Shown here: positions 42,219 to 50,572 of the stretch, piece after piece
Layout: every line of letters begins with the position of its first letter
Position numbering within the stretch: the first letter of the stretch is position 1
Assembly (NCBI GenBank): GCA_031976225.1
Contig: DALYLQ010000004.1
Coordinates: forward strand, 35,961 to 99,960
Origin: UBA10646 sp003456175
GTDB lineage: Bacteria; Bacteroidota; Bacteroidia; Chitinophagales; Chitinophagaceae
Length of the DNA: 64,000 nucleotides
Direction of reading: 5' to 3'
Position numbers and translations under genes: made by a program
The notes under the pieces: generated by a model
Seen by the model: the letters and a program-made list of their open reading frames with translations, nothing else
Database searches by the model: none
What the model was told of the DNA's origin: nothing

Positions 42219-43520
42219 ATGAACATTTTACTATTGGGCAGCGGCGGTAGAGAACATGCCCTTGCACATAAAATAGCAGCAAGTAAGCTTTGCAGTCAAT
42301 TATTTATTGCTCCTGGCAATGCAGGTACCCGAACCTGCGGTACCAATGTTGCACTCAATATTAGCAATGCTAACGATGTAGTTCTTTTTTGCGTTGAACA
42401 CGCAATTGATATCGTTGTTGTAGGGCCCGAAGAGCCGCTTGTACATGGCCTGGCCGATGTATTACAACAATCTGAAGCAATCAAAGCGATCAAGCCGAAT
42501 TTTTTTGTGGTAGGCCCGGGTGCTTTAGGTGCCCAGCTTGAAGGTAGCAAAGCATTTAGCAAGCAATTTATGCAGCGGCATGGTATACCAACTGCTGCTT
42601 ATGCCGAATTTACTGCCGATAATTACGAGGCAGGCAAAGCCTACATTGCAGCACATAGCTTGCCTATTGTACTAAAAGCCGATGGATTAGCTGCCGGAAA
42701 AGGTGTAGTAATTGCACAAACACATGCCGAAGCGCTAACCACCTTTGAACAAATGATTGTTGGGCAACAGTTTGGCACTGCCAGCAGCAAAGTAGTAATA
42801 GAAGCATTTTTAACAGGCATAGAGGTAAGTGTGTTTGTACTTACTAATGGTAAGCAATACCAAGTAATTGGTCATGCAAAAGATTATAAACGCATTGGCG
42901 AAGGCGATACAGGACCTAATACAGGCGGCATGGGCTGTGTAACGCCAGTACCTTTTATGAACGACGCTTTCATGGAACAAGTTACCAACACCATTATTGA
43001 ACCAACTATACAAGGGCTTGCCGTAGAGGGCATTCCTTACAATGGATTTATATTTTTTGGCTTGATTAAAGTTGGTGAGCAACCTGTGGTAATTGAATAC
43101 AATTGCCGCATGGGCGACCCCGAAACAGAGGTGGTAATGCCACGTCTTCAAACCGATTTGGTAGAGCTCTTCTTGCATATGCACCACCAAACACTCGATA
43201 CTGTAACCATTGCCATGAACGAAGGAGCATTTGCAACAGTAGTTGCAGTTAGTGGCGGCTATCCGGGTAACTATCCAAAAGGGCTGCCCATTACATTTAA
43301 CGAAGTGGCACTCCGCGATATGCCCGCAACAACGGTGTATCATGCAGGTACTACATTGCAACAACAGCAAGTGGTAACGAATGGCGGCAGGGTGCTGGTA
43401 GTTACAAGTTCAGCCACAACTATTACCGATGCTGTAGCTTTAAGCAAGGCTGCCTTACGGCAAATAGAATTCGCAGGCATGAACTACCGTAACGATATTG
43501 GGTACGAGTTCGCTTCGTGA
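42219..43520 (+). CDS. purD: Phosphoribosylamine--glycine ligase
   Basis: PurD joins glycine to phosphoribosylamine with ATP, the second step of purine synthesis. The ATG at 42219 gives the family start MNILLLGSGGREHALAHKIA; the longer frame (from 42036) lies in the SDR gene. The 433-aa protein has FFVVGPGALGAQLEGSKAFSK, the ATP-grasp segments ADGLAAGKGVVIA and NTGGMGCVTPVP, and NCRMGDPETEVVMPR. A dispersed element near the end (43451) is read A-A-L-R-Q-I-E. Confidence 0.95.
   Translation: MNILLLGSGGREHALAHKIAASKLCSQLFIAPGNAGTRTCGTNVALNISNANDVVLFCVEHAIDIVVVGPEEPLVHGLADVLQQSEAIKAIKPNFFVVGPGALGAQLEGSKAFSKQFMQRHGIPTAAYAEFTADNYEAGKAYIAAHSLPIVLKADGLAAGKGVVIAQTHAEALTTFEQMIVGQQFGTASSKVVIEAFLTGIEVSVFVLTNGKQYQVIGHAKDYKRIGEGDTGPNTGGMGCVTPVPFMNDAFMEQVTNTIIEPTIQGLAVEGIPYNGFIFFGLIKVGEQPVVIEYNCRMGDPETEVVMPRLQTDLVELFLHMHHQTLDTVTIAMNEGAFATVVAVSGGYPGNYPKGLPITFNEVALRDMPATTVYHAGTTLQQQQVVTNGGRVLVVTSSATTITDAVALSKAALRQIEFAGMNYRNDIGYEFAS
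43451..43466 (-). repeat. Dispersed hairpin element inside purD
   Basis: TGCCTTACGGCAAATA, GCC...GGC form, read A-L-R-Q-I. Confidence 0.8.
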
Positions 43521-43548
43521 AGTTAGTTTTGGCTCGATTTTAGTTACT

Positions 43549-43563
43549 CATTTACCGTAAGGA
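43549..43563 (+). repeat. Dispersed hairpin element
   Basis: CATTTACCGTAAGGA, outer pair mismatched, between purD and mreB. It lies about 85 bases from and inverted to the purD copy. Confidence 0.75.
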
Positions 43564-43691
43564 ACACACATTCGCCAATAAGTTGTTAACAAGCAAAATA
43601 TTATTGCTGCGATACAATTTTGGGCTTTGTTTGTTCGATTTATTTCGTTCACCTTTGCACACATTACAAACCCCTCAGGAATACCACATCA

Positions 43692-44717
43692 ATGGGACTT
43701 TTTAACTTTTTTACGCAAGAAATAGCAATGGATTTGGGTACTGCCAATACCCTAATTATATATAACGACGAAGTGGTAGTGAACGAGCCTAGTATCGTAG
43801 CACTTAACCGCAACAATCCGAAAGAGGTACTCGCCGTAGGTAAGCGTGCCTTAATGATGCATGAAAAAACCCACGAAAGCATTCGCACGGTTCGTCCGTT
43901 GAAAGATGGCGTAATTGCCGATTTCAATGCTGCCGAGCTAATGATTCGTGAGATGATCAAAATGATCTATCCTAAAAAGCCATTATTTCCACCTACGTGG
44001 CGTATGATGATTTGTATACCTAGTAGCATTACCGAGGTAGAAAAACGTGCTGTTCGCGATAGTGCAGAACAGGCCGGTGCTAAAGAGGTATATATGGTAC
44101 ACGAACCAATGGCCGCCGCACTAGGTATTGGTATTGATGTTGAAGAACCTGTAGGTAACATGATTATTGATATTGGTGGCGGTACAACCGGTATTACTGT
44201 AATTGCTTTAGCAGGTATCGTATGCGACCAAAGTATTCGTATTGCTGGCGATGAGTTCACCGCCGATATTATGGAAGCCCTACGCCGCTATCACAGTCTA
44301 CTTATTGGCGAGCGTACCGCCGAACAAATCAAAATTCAGATTGGTGCTGCCATGAAAGATCTTGATAACCCACCCGATGATATTCCGGTGAATGGTCGCG
44401 ACCTTGTAACAGGTATTCCTAAACAAATCATGGTAAGCTATCAAGAAGTGGCCGAAGCACTTGATAAAAGCATCTTTAAAATAGAAGAAGCCATCTTAAA
44501 GGCACTCGAAACCACGCCACCAGAGCTAGCCGCCGATATTTATCGTCGTGGCTTGTATTTAACGGGTGGCGGTGCTTTACTACGTGGTTTAGATAAGCGT
44601 TTGAGCCAAAAAATTAAATTACCAGTGCACATTGCCGACGATCCTTTAAAGAGTGTGGTACGTGGCACCGGAATAGCACTCAAAAATTACCAGCGTTATC
44701 CGTTTGTGATGCGATAA
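43692..44717 (+). CDS. mreB: Rod shape-determining actin homologue MreB
   Basis: A cytoskeletal ATPase that guides cell-wall elongation. The ATG at 43692 gives MGLFNFFTQEIAMDLGTANT, with a membrane-binding N-terminal stretch and the phosphate-1 motif; 341 aa is normal. Other marks are VAVGKRALMMHEKT, the phosphate-2 region NMIIDIGGGTTGITVIAL, VHEPMAAALGIGI and LTGGGALLRGLDKRL. mreC and mreD follow on the same strand; a terminator-like hairpin lies between mreB and mreC, so mreB may be transcribed in excess. Confidence 0.97.
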   Translation: MGLFNFFTQEIAMDLGTANTLIIYNDEVVVNEPSIVALNRNNPKEVLAVGKRALMMHEKTHESIRTVRPLKDGVIADFNAAELMIREMIKMIYPKKPLFPPTWRMMICIPSSITEVEKRAVRDSAEQAGAKEVYMVHEPMAAALGIGIDVEEPVGNMIIDIGGGTTGITVIALAGIVCDQSIRIAGDEFTADIMEALRRYHSLLIGERTAEQIKIQIGAAMKDLDNPPDDIPVNGRDLVTGIPKQIMVSYQEVAEALDKSIFKIEEAILKALETTPPELAADIYRRGLYLTGGGALLRGLDKRLSQKIKLPVHIADDPLKSVVRGTGIALKNYQRYPFVMR

Positions 44718-44723
44718 GTAATA

Positions 44724-44739
44724 TACCTTACGGTAAATA
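44724..44739 (-). repeat. Dispersed hairpin element
   Basis: TACCTTACGGTAAATA, consensus, six bases after the mreB stop codon. Confidence 0.85.
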
Positions 44740-44775
44740 AAAAATCCCCTCTGTAGCAACGAGGGGATTTTTATA
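44740..44775 (+). terminator. Terminator or attenuator hairpin after mreB
   Basis: AAAAATCCCCTC pairs with GAGGGGATTTTT, with a nine-base loop and a T-run. It separates mreB from mreC. Confidence 0.75.
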
Positions 44776-44839
44776 AAGCATCATCATTTTCGCCTAACAT
44801 TGCATCAGCAAACAATCGAATTGGTTATAGCACAATTAC

Positions 44840-45688
44840 ATGCGTAATATCTTTCTCTTTATACGTCGTTATTTTACGCTTATCAGCTTTGTATTGCTGC
44901 AAATTTTTGCATGGGCAATGCTTATAAAATACAGCCGTACACACGAAGCTATTTTCGCTAACAATGCCAACGAAGTAACAGGATACGTATCTGGAAAGTA
45001 TAAAACAGTAGAAGACTATTTGTACCTCAAAAAAGCCAATGAAGATTTGGCTGCTGAAAACGCACGGCTAAAAAATATGATGGCAATAAGTTTTCAGGGG
45101 CCTGATAGTACACAACAATTATACATTGATAGCTTATCGAAAGATACTTTAGGCCGTGTACGTAAGTTTTTATGGCTACCAGCTAAAGTGGTAAACAACG
45201 ATGTTAATAATGAAGCGAACTACATTACCCTACATCGCGGTCGTAACCAAGGCGTAGAAAAAGATATGATTGTTGTTGGGCCTAACGGTATTATTGGTAA
45301 AGTAGTGTTGGTAAGCGATAATTATGCTCGTGTAATGAGCTTGCTCAATAGATTTTCGAAAGTTAGTGCCATGCTTAAGAAAGATAATTACAGTGGCATG
45401 GTAGAGTGGGATGGTAAAGACCCCCGATATGTAACATTAAATAACATTAGTAAAAGTGCTAAAGTTGCAAAAGGTGATACGGTAATTACTAGCAATTTAA
45501 GTGAATACCCCGCTGGATTAATGATTGGAACTGTAGCGAATATAACCGCCGAAAAAGCAAGTAATTATTATACCCTTACGGTAAAAACAAGTACTAACTT
45601 TTTCACTTTGCAATATGCTTACGTGGTAGCTAATTTGTTGTATGGCGAGCAAAAACAGTTAGAAGCACAAACCCCGAAAGCACAGTAG
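44840..45688 (+). CDS. mreC: Rod shape-determining protein MreC
   Basis: A bitopic membrane protein linking MreB to the elongation machinery. The 282-aa product has one N-terminal helix (about residues 14-32), a coiled coil (YLYLKKANEDLAAENARLKNMM) and the periplasmic double-barrel domain with ITLHRGRNQGVEKDMIVVGPNGIIGKVV, then GDTVITSNLSEYPAGLMIGTV. mreD follows after three bases. One dispersed element (45572) is read T-L-T-V-K-T. Confidence 0.93.
   Translation: MRNIFLFIRRYFTLISFVLLQIFAWAMLIKYSRTHEAIFANNANEVTGYVSGKYKTVEDYLYLKKANEDLAAENARLKNMMAISFQGPDSTQQLYIDSLSKDTLGRVRKFLWLPAKVVNNDVNNEANYITLHRGRNQGVEKDMIVVGPNGIIGKVVLVSDNYARVMSLLNRFSKVSAMLKKDNYSGMVEWDGKDPRYVTLNNISKSAKVAKGDTVITSNLSEYPAGLMIGTVANITAEKASNYYTLTVKTSTNFFTLQYAYVVANLLYGEQKQLEAQTPKAQ
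45572..45586 (-). repeat. Dispersed hairpin element inside mreC
   Basis: ACCCTTACGGTAAAA, outer pair mismatched. Confidence 0.6.
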
Positions 45689-45691
45689 TAT

Positions 45692-46225
45692 ATGAGCACT
45701 TTGTTAAAAAATATTATACGATTTGTGTTGTTTATTTTGGTGCAAGCTTTTGTACTAGATAAGGTGCCAGCATTACACCAATACGTGAAGCCTGTTTTGT
45801 ATTTTTTATTTGTGCTATGGCTGCCATTTAACTTGCCACGTTTTGGGCTATTGGTTATTGCATTTGTATTTGGGCTGAGTATGGATTATTTCGCAGGTTG
45901 GCCTGGCTTACATGCTGCTCCGTGTGTGTTGATTGCTTATGTACGTCCGTTTTTATTAAATATTTTATTGCCTCAAGAAAGTACGGAGCTGAGTTATGTA
46001 GAACCTAGCATTAAAAGTTTAGGATGGGCACCTTACGCTACTTATGTAGTTATACTCACCTTTTTGCATCATACATACTTGGTATTAATAGAGTGGACGC
46101 AGGTAGGCGATTTTGTGTTCTTTATCGGAAAGGTAATTGCTACTATGGCAGTGAGTTTGTTACTCATTTTCGTTACTGAAATGCTCTTTTTTAGAAAAGC
46201 AAAATTTAGAACTAATGCTGCGTAA
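45692..46225 (+). CDS. mreD: Rod shape-determining protein MreD
   Basis: A membrane partner of MreC, 177 aa with about six helices. LPFNLPRFGLLVIAFVFGLSMDYFAGWPGLHAAPCVLIAYVRP is typical of the Bacteroidota branch. It is joined to mreC by a three-base gap. The mrdA (PBP2) and rodA genes that often follow are absent; the next gene is convergent. Confidence 0.88.
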   Translation: MSTLLKNIIRFVLFILVQAFVLDKVPALHQYVKPVLYFLFVLWLPFNLPRFGLLVIAFVFGLSMDYFAGWPGLHAAPCVLIAYVRPFLLNILLPQESTELSYVEPSIKSLGWAPYATYVVILTFLHHTYLVLIEWTQVGDFVFFIGKVIATMAVSLLLIFVTEMLFFRKAKFRTNAA

Positions 46226-46226
46226 G

Positions 46227-46242
46227 CATTTACCGTAAGGTT
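46227..46242 (+). repeat. Dispersed hairpin element
   Basis: CATTTACCGTAAGGTT, two bases after the mreD stop codon. Confidence 0.85.
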
Positions 46243-46262
46243 ATTCTATGGTAAGATTCATC

Positions 46263-46307
46263 ATAATCGAATGGGGTTGGTGCAAAGCACCAACCCCATT
46301 CGATTAT
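46263..46307. terminator. Bidirectional terminator hairpin
   Basis: A perfect 21-base-pair stem (46263-46283 with 46287-46307), loop AAA, between mreD and the convergent transketolase gene. The core is GGGGTTGGTGC; no long T-run follows on either side. Confidence 0.78.
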
Positions 46308-46320
46308 TGTAAGGTGATCA

Positions 46321-47286
46321 TTACTGCTGCTTGCGAGCCAATACCTTTTCGGCAGCTGCAAGAATATGTTCTGTATCTAAACCATATTTTTTTAGCAACT
46401 GTGTTGGTGTGCCGCTTTCGCCAAAAGTATCTTTAGTGCCTACCATTTCAATAGGTATTGGATGATGCATTGCTGCAACATGTGCTACTGCATCGCCCAT
46501 GCCGCCAAGAATATTATGTTCTTCGCAAGTAACAGCACAACCTGTTTTTTGAATGCTGGCAATGATTGCAGCCTCATCGAGCGGCTTAATGGTATGTAGG
46601 TTAATGAGTTCTACGCTATAGCCTCTTTGTTCTAAAATACGGCCAGCTTCTATAGCCTTCCAAACAAGGTGTCCGCAAGCGAAAAGCGTAATATTAGTTC
46701 CTTCGTTTAAAATTTGTGCTTTGCCAATTACAAAATCGCTACCATCTGCTGCTGTAAAGTTGGGCCATTTTGGGCGACCAAAACGCAGGTACACAGGCCC
46801 TTCGTAGGTGGCAATAGCTTTGGTAGCAGCTTTGGTTTGGTTGAAATCGCAAGGTACAATTACCGTCATGCCGGGTAGCATGCGCATCATACCAATATCT
46901 TCTAAAATTTGGTGGGTAGCACCATCTTCGCCTAGGGTAAGTCCAGCATGGCTAGCGCAAATTTTTACGTTCTTATGGCTATAAGCGATGCTCTGCCGAA
47001 TTTGATCGTACACGCGTCCGGTACTGAAGTTGGCGAATGTAGTTGTATAAGGAATTTTACCACCTATGGTTAAACCAGCAGCAATACCCATCATATTAGC
47101 TTCGGCAATACCGCATTGTACAAAGCGTTCTGGGAAATCTTTAATGAAGGGGCCTAGCTTTAAACTGCCTGCTAAATCGGCTGTAAGCACAACTACTTCA
47201 GGGTGTTCTTTGCCTACTTCGTAGATGCCTTCACCAAAACCACCACGGGTTTCTTTTTCGTTTTGTACAATTATATCTTTTAACAT
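46321..47286 (-). CDS. Transketolase family protein, C-terminal half
   Basis: A 321-aa protein covering the pyrimidine-binding and C-terminal domains of a split transketolase. Marks are ETRGGFGEGI, the catalytic-type Glu in FVQCGIAEANMMGIAAGL, the SHAGLTLGEDGATHQ segment, and FGESGTPTQLLKKYGL near the end. The ATG at 47286 is used; eight more residues would come from an upstream start. The N-terminal half, usually the adjacent gene, is not on either side here, so the partner must be elsewhere. Confidence 0.88.
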   Translation of the reverse strand: MLKDIIVQNEKETRGGFGEGIYEVGKEHPEVVVLTADLAGSLKLGPFIKDFPERFVQCGIAEANMMGIAAGLTIGGKIPYTTTFANFSTGRVYDQIRQSIAYSHKNVKICASHAGLTLGEDGATHQILEDIGMMRMLPGMTVIVPCDFNQTKAATKAIATYEGPVYLRFGRPKWPNFTAADGSDFVIGKAQILNEGTNITLFACGHLVWKAIEAGRILEQRGYSVELINLHTIKPLDEAAIIASIQKTGCAVTCEEHNILGGMGDAVAHVAAMHHPIPIEMVGTKDTFGESGTPTQLLKKYGLDTEHILAAAEKVLARKQQ

Positions 47287-47351
47287 GCTGCTGTAATTTG
47301 ATGGCGGCAAGATACTACTTTACAAGCTTATGGTTGGTGCAATTAGCGTTA

Positions 47352-47367
47352 CATTTACCGTAAGGTA
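47352..47367 (+). repeat. Dispersed hairpin element
   Basis: CATTTACCGTAAGGTA, consensus, six bases before the ATG at 47374 between two divergent genes. It could overlap the start of the transcript. Confidence 0.85.
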
Positions 47368-47373
47368 TTAGCT

Positions 47374-48072
47374 ATGAAACAATATGTGTGTATTGCAGCG
47401 ATGTTGCTTTTGTGTTATGGCTTACAGGCACAACCTGTAGGTGTTGCTAATGGCGTTAACAATGCTATGACGCTAACGCAGGATGTGTATGGCCGCCCTG
47501 TGTTACTAAAGAACGAAACCAATATTGAGGGCTCGGCCTATTTTGCCGATGAGTACTTGCCTGCATACCTGTATATTCTTAACAATAAACGTGTTTTTTT
47601 TAATCGTGTTAAGCTTGATTTGGCACAACATAAAGTAATGTACAGCGATAGTGTTGGAAGCATTATGGAAGCCGTTACGCTGGTGCATCGCCTCATTTTT
47701 ATGATGCCTGAAGCGACCGACAGTAGTGTGTTTGAGCTTGGTTTTAAACCTATTGATAAGCAAACAGAACGTAGTTACTACGAAGTATTGGTAGATGGCT
47801 CAGTACAACTGTTGCGTTATGCGAGTATTCGGGTGATTGAGCAACAACCTTATGGAAGTGCTAGTTTGTATAAAAAATATATTACAGATTATTTTTATTA
47901 TATTGCCAATAGTAGTACTAAAACAATTGTGCCAGCAAGTGATACAGCATGGCTAGCGCTGGTATCACCAGAAAAGCAACAACGAGCCTTAACTTACATA
48001 CAAAATAAACGCTTGCGTTGGAAGCAATGGAAAGACGTTGCAAGGTTCGTGCAGTATTTGAATGGCTTGTAA
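47374..48072 (+). CDS. Secreted protein of unknown function
   Basis: A 232-aa exported protein with signal peptide MKQYVCIAAMLLLCYGLQAQ. The mature part is mixed alpha/beta, with repeated Tyr-rich segments (YFADEYLPAYLYILNNKRVFF, SASLYKKYITDYFYYIAN). No motif allows a family name. It may be cotranscribed with the RND permease 64 bases downstream. Confidence 0.65.
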   Translation: MKQYVCIAAMLLLCYGLQAQPVGVANGVNNAMTLTQDVYGRPVLLKNETNIEGSAYFADEYLPAYLYILNNKRVFFNRVKLDLAQHKVMYSDSVGSIMEAVTLVHRLIFMMPEATDSSVFELGFKPIDKQTERSYYEVLVDGSVQLLRYASIRVIEQQPYGSASLYKKYITDYFYYIANSSTKTIVPASDTAWLALVSPEKQQRALTYIQNKRLRWKQWKDVARFVQYLNGL

Positions 48073-48136
48073 TCGTTAAATGTGTAGTAAGTACGGTGTA
48101 GTAACCGTTACTTTGCAGCCACTTTAATGGAACAAT

Positions 48137-50461
48137 ATGTGGTATTCTCTCGGTAAGTTTTTACTTCGATATAAAGTGTTGTTATTAGCAATTTTGTTAT
48201 TAGCAACGGGCATTATGGGCTATTATGCTAGCAAGGTGCAGTTGAGTTATGAATTCACAAGAGCCCTGCCGACCGATAATGTTAAGTATACCGAGTATCA
48301 GGCGTTTTTACAAAAATTTGGTAACGATGGTAATACTGTTGTTATTGGGTTTGAAGCACCACACCTTACGGTAAATGCATTTAATGCTATGGCACAGTTG
48401 CACACTGAATTGAAGCAGGTGCCTGGTGTGCAAGACGTTATTAGCACACCAACAGCTGTAGGCTTACGCTTTAATGATAGTACTGAAAAAATAGAGCCTT
48501 ATCCGTTATTCCATACGCCTTATAACAGTATGGATAGCTTGCAAAAAGATTGGTCGGTATTTGCAGCAATGCCATTCTATAACGGTATGTTGTATAACGC
48601 CACTACCAATAGCTACTTGATGGCTGTAACGGTGAATAAAGATAGTGCTAATAGTAAAGCAAGAACCCGCTTAATGAACAATATAGTTGCTGCTACCGAC
48701 CGTTACGAGCAACTGAGTAAGCAGCAAGTACATATATCGGGATTGCCCTATATACGTACACGTGTAGCCGACAAAATAGCCAAAGAAATGAATGGCTTTT
48801 TAATTGGCTCATTGGTACTAAGTGCTATTACACTATTACTTTTTTTCAGAAGTGTTAGCGCCACAGTAATGAGCTTACTCGTGGTTGGTATGGGTGTTGT
48901 TTGGAGTATGGGTACTATGGTATTACTGGGTTTTAAAATTACCCTACTCACTGCGTTGATTCCACCGTTAATTGTGGTAATAGGCATCCCCAATTGTATT
49001 TATTTTCTGAACAAGTATCATACTGCTTACGCTGAAACCAACGATAAAACAGCTGCGATTATAACTATGGTTGGTCGAATGGGTATAGTAACACTTTTCT
49101 GTAATATAGCAGCGGCTGTTGGTTTTGCGGTATTTGCACTTACAGAAAGTGCTTTGTTGAAAGAGTTTGGTTTGGTGAGCGGTATCAATATTTTAGTGTT
49201 GTTTTTGATTTCACTCATATTTATCCCTGCGGTACTTAGCTATATGAAACCTCCAACAGCTAAGCATACCAATTATTTGCGTAGTAAATGGATGCAGCTT
49301 ATGCTTACGCAAATAGAATACATTGTTTTTAACAAGCAACGTTGGGTATATGCGATTACTAGTATTGTAACAATTGTAGCTATCATTGGATGCTTTCGAT
49401 TAAATCGTGAAAGCTTTATTGTAGACGATTTACCCAAACAAGATGAGATATATGTTGATTTAAAGTGGTTTGAATCGAATTTTGAAGGTGTAATGCCTTT
49501 AGAAATTGTGATTGATACCAAGCGTAAAAATGGCCTTACTAAAACCTTGCAGCCTATTGAACGTATCGATGCTTTTAGCACATATTTGGCCGACCGTTCT
49601 GAAACAGCCAGACCGCTTTCGTTTGTAGAAGGGATGAAATTTGCTCGACAGGCGTATTACGACAACGATAGTAGCAATTACACCACGCCAAAAGAGTTTG
49701 ATATTCCGTTGATTGGGAAGTATCTAAAACAAAAAGACCGTACTGATAGCACTACCAATGGTAAAACAGGGTTCGCAAAACTGATGGGCAGCTTTATGGA
49801 TAGTACCAAGCAGTATGCTCGTATTAGCGTTAATATGAAAGATATTGGTAGCAAAGCGTTGCCAACTTTTCTGAATGAAGTACAGCAAGAAGCCAATACT
49901 ATATTTGATACCTCTAAGTATCATGTTACGTTCACAGGAACGAGTGTAACTTTTTTAGAAGGCAGTACTTTTATCATCAACGGCTTACAGGAAAGCATTG
50001 TATATGCTTTCCTACTGATTGCTTTATGTATGTTATACTTATTTAGAGGTGTAAAAATCTTATTGAATTCATTGATTCCCAACGTAGTTCCTTTAGTGAT
50101 AACGGCAGGTATCATGGGTTGGACTGGCGTTAGCTTGAAACCAAGTACGGTTTTGGTATTTAGTGTTGCATTGGGCATTGCAATTGATGTAACCATTCGT
50201 TTTTTAGTAAACTATAAACAAGAGCTACCATTATACAAGCATAATGTAGATACTACCTTACGAGCAAGTATTTACCATACGGGTATCTCTATTGTATATA
50301 CTTCTATTGTATTGGTAGCAGGCTTCGTAATATTTTGTTTTAGTGATTTTGGTGGAACTAAAGGTTTGGGTTGGCTTACTTCTGCTACGTTGGTGGTAGC
50401 AACACTCACCAATTTGATCTTATTGCCATGCCTGATGCGTACTTTCAGTGCAAAAGCATAA
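48137..50461 (+). CDS. RND/MMPL-family permease
   Basis: An efflux permease of the RND superfamily, MMPL-like branch, 774 aa. The two-fold plan is visible: a first helix (LLLAILLLATGIMGYYASKV), a periplasmic loop of about 180 residues, five helices with an SSD-like pattern (about 217-345), then a second helix near 415, a second loop and five helices to the end. LTALIPPLIVVIGIPNCIYFLNKYH and VFSVALGIAIDVTIRFLVNY are the paired core segments. The substrate is unknown; lipid or hopanoid export is common in this branch. One dispersed element (48362) is read H-L-T-V-N-A. Confidence 0.88.
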   Translation: MWYSLGKFLLRYKVLLLAILLLATGIMGYYASKVQLSYEFTRALPTDNVKYTEYQAFLQKFGNDGNTVVIGFEAPHLTVNAFNAMAQLHTELKQVPGVQDVISTPTAVGLRFNDSTEKIEPYPLFHTPYNSMDSLQKDWSVFAAMPFYNGMLYNATTNSYLMAVTVNKDSANSKARTRLMNNIVAATDRYEQLSKQQVHISGLPYIRTRVADKIAKEMNGFLIGSLVLSAITLLLFFRSVSATVMSLLVVGMGVVWSMGTMVLLGFKITLLTALIPPLIVVIGIPNCIYFLNKYHTAYAETNDKTAAIITMVGRMGIVTLFCNIAAAVGFAVFALTESALLKEFGLVSGINILVLFLISLIFIPAVLSYMKPPTAKHTNYLRSKWMQLMLTQIEYIVFNKQRWVYAITSIVTIVAIIGCFRLNRESFIVDDLPKQDEIYVDLKWFESNFEGVMPLEIVIDTKRKNGLTKTLQPIERIDAFSTYLADRSETARPLSFVEGMKFARQAYYDNDSSNYTTPKEFDIPLIGKYLKQKDRTDSTTNGKTGFAKLMGSFMDSTKQYARISVNMKDIGSKALPTFLNEVQQEANTIFDTSKYHVTFTGTSVTFLEGSTFIINGLQESIVYAFLLIALCMLYLFRGVKILLNSLIPNVVPLVITAGIMGWTGVSLKPSTVLVFSVALGIAIDVTIRFLVNYKQELPLYKHNVDTTLRASIYHTGISIVYTSIVLVAGFVIFCFSDFGGTKGLGWLTSATLVVATLTNLILLPCLMRTFSAKA
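48362..48377 (-). repeat. Dispersed hairpin element inside the RND permease gene
   Basis: CACCTTACGGTAAATG, same frame and residues as in dacB. Confidence 0.8.
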
Positions 50462-50549
50462 GTACTTACATTAAAAATGGCTTAAAGGTTAAACAGAATT
50501 CCTTTTTTCGACAGCTTTTTGGATAAGCGGTTTGTCTAGTTGTGCATAT

Positions 50550-50561
50550 TTGTTAACAAAA
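50550..50561. promoter_or_regulatory. TTGTTAACAAAA box before the second susC
   Basis: The palindrome TTTGTTAACAAA lies 11 bases before the susC ATG. It resembles the boxes before the other two susC genes. Confidence 0.4.
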
Positions 50562-50572
50562 CCTTAATGTAC

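Noticed and set aside
42810..43370. 186-codon minus-strand frame opposite purD
   Set aside because: Cys/His-rich composition produced by reading purD backwards; purD motifs are intact.
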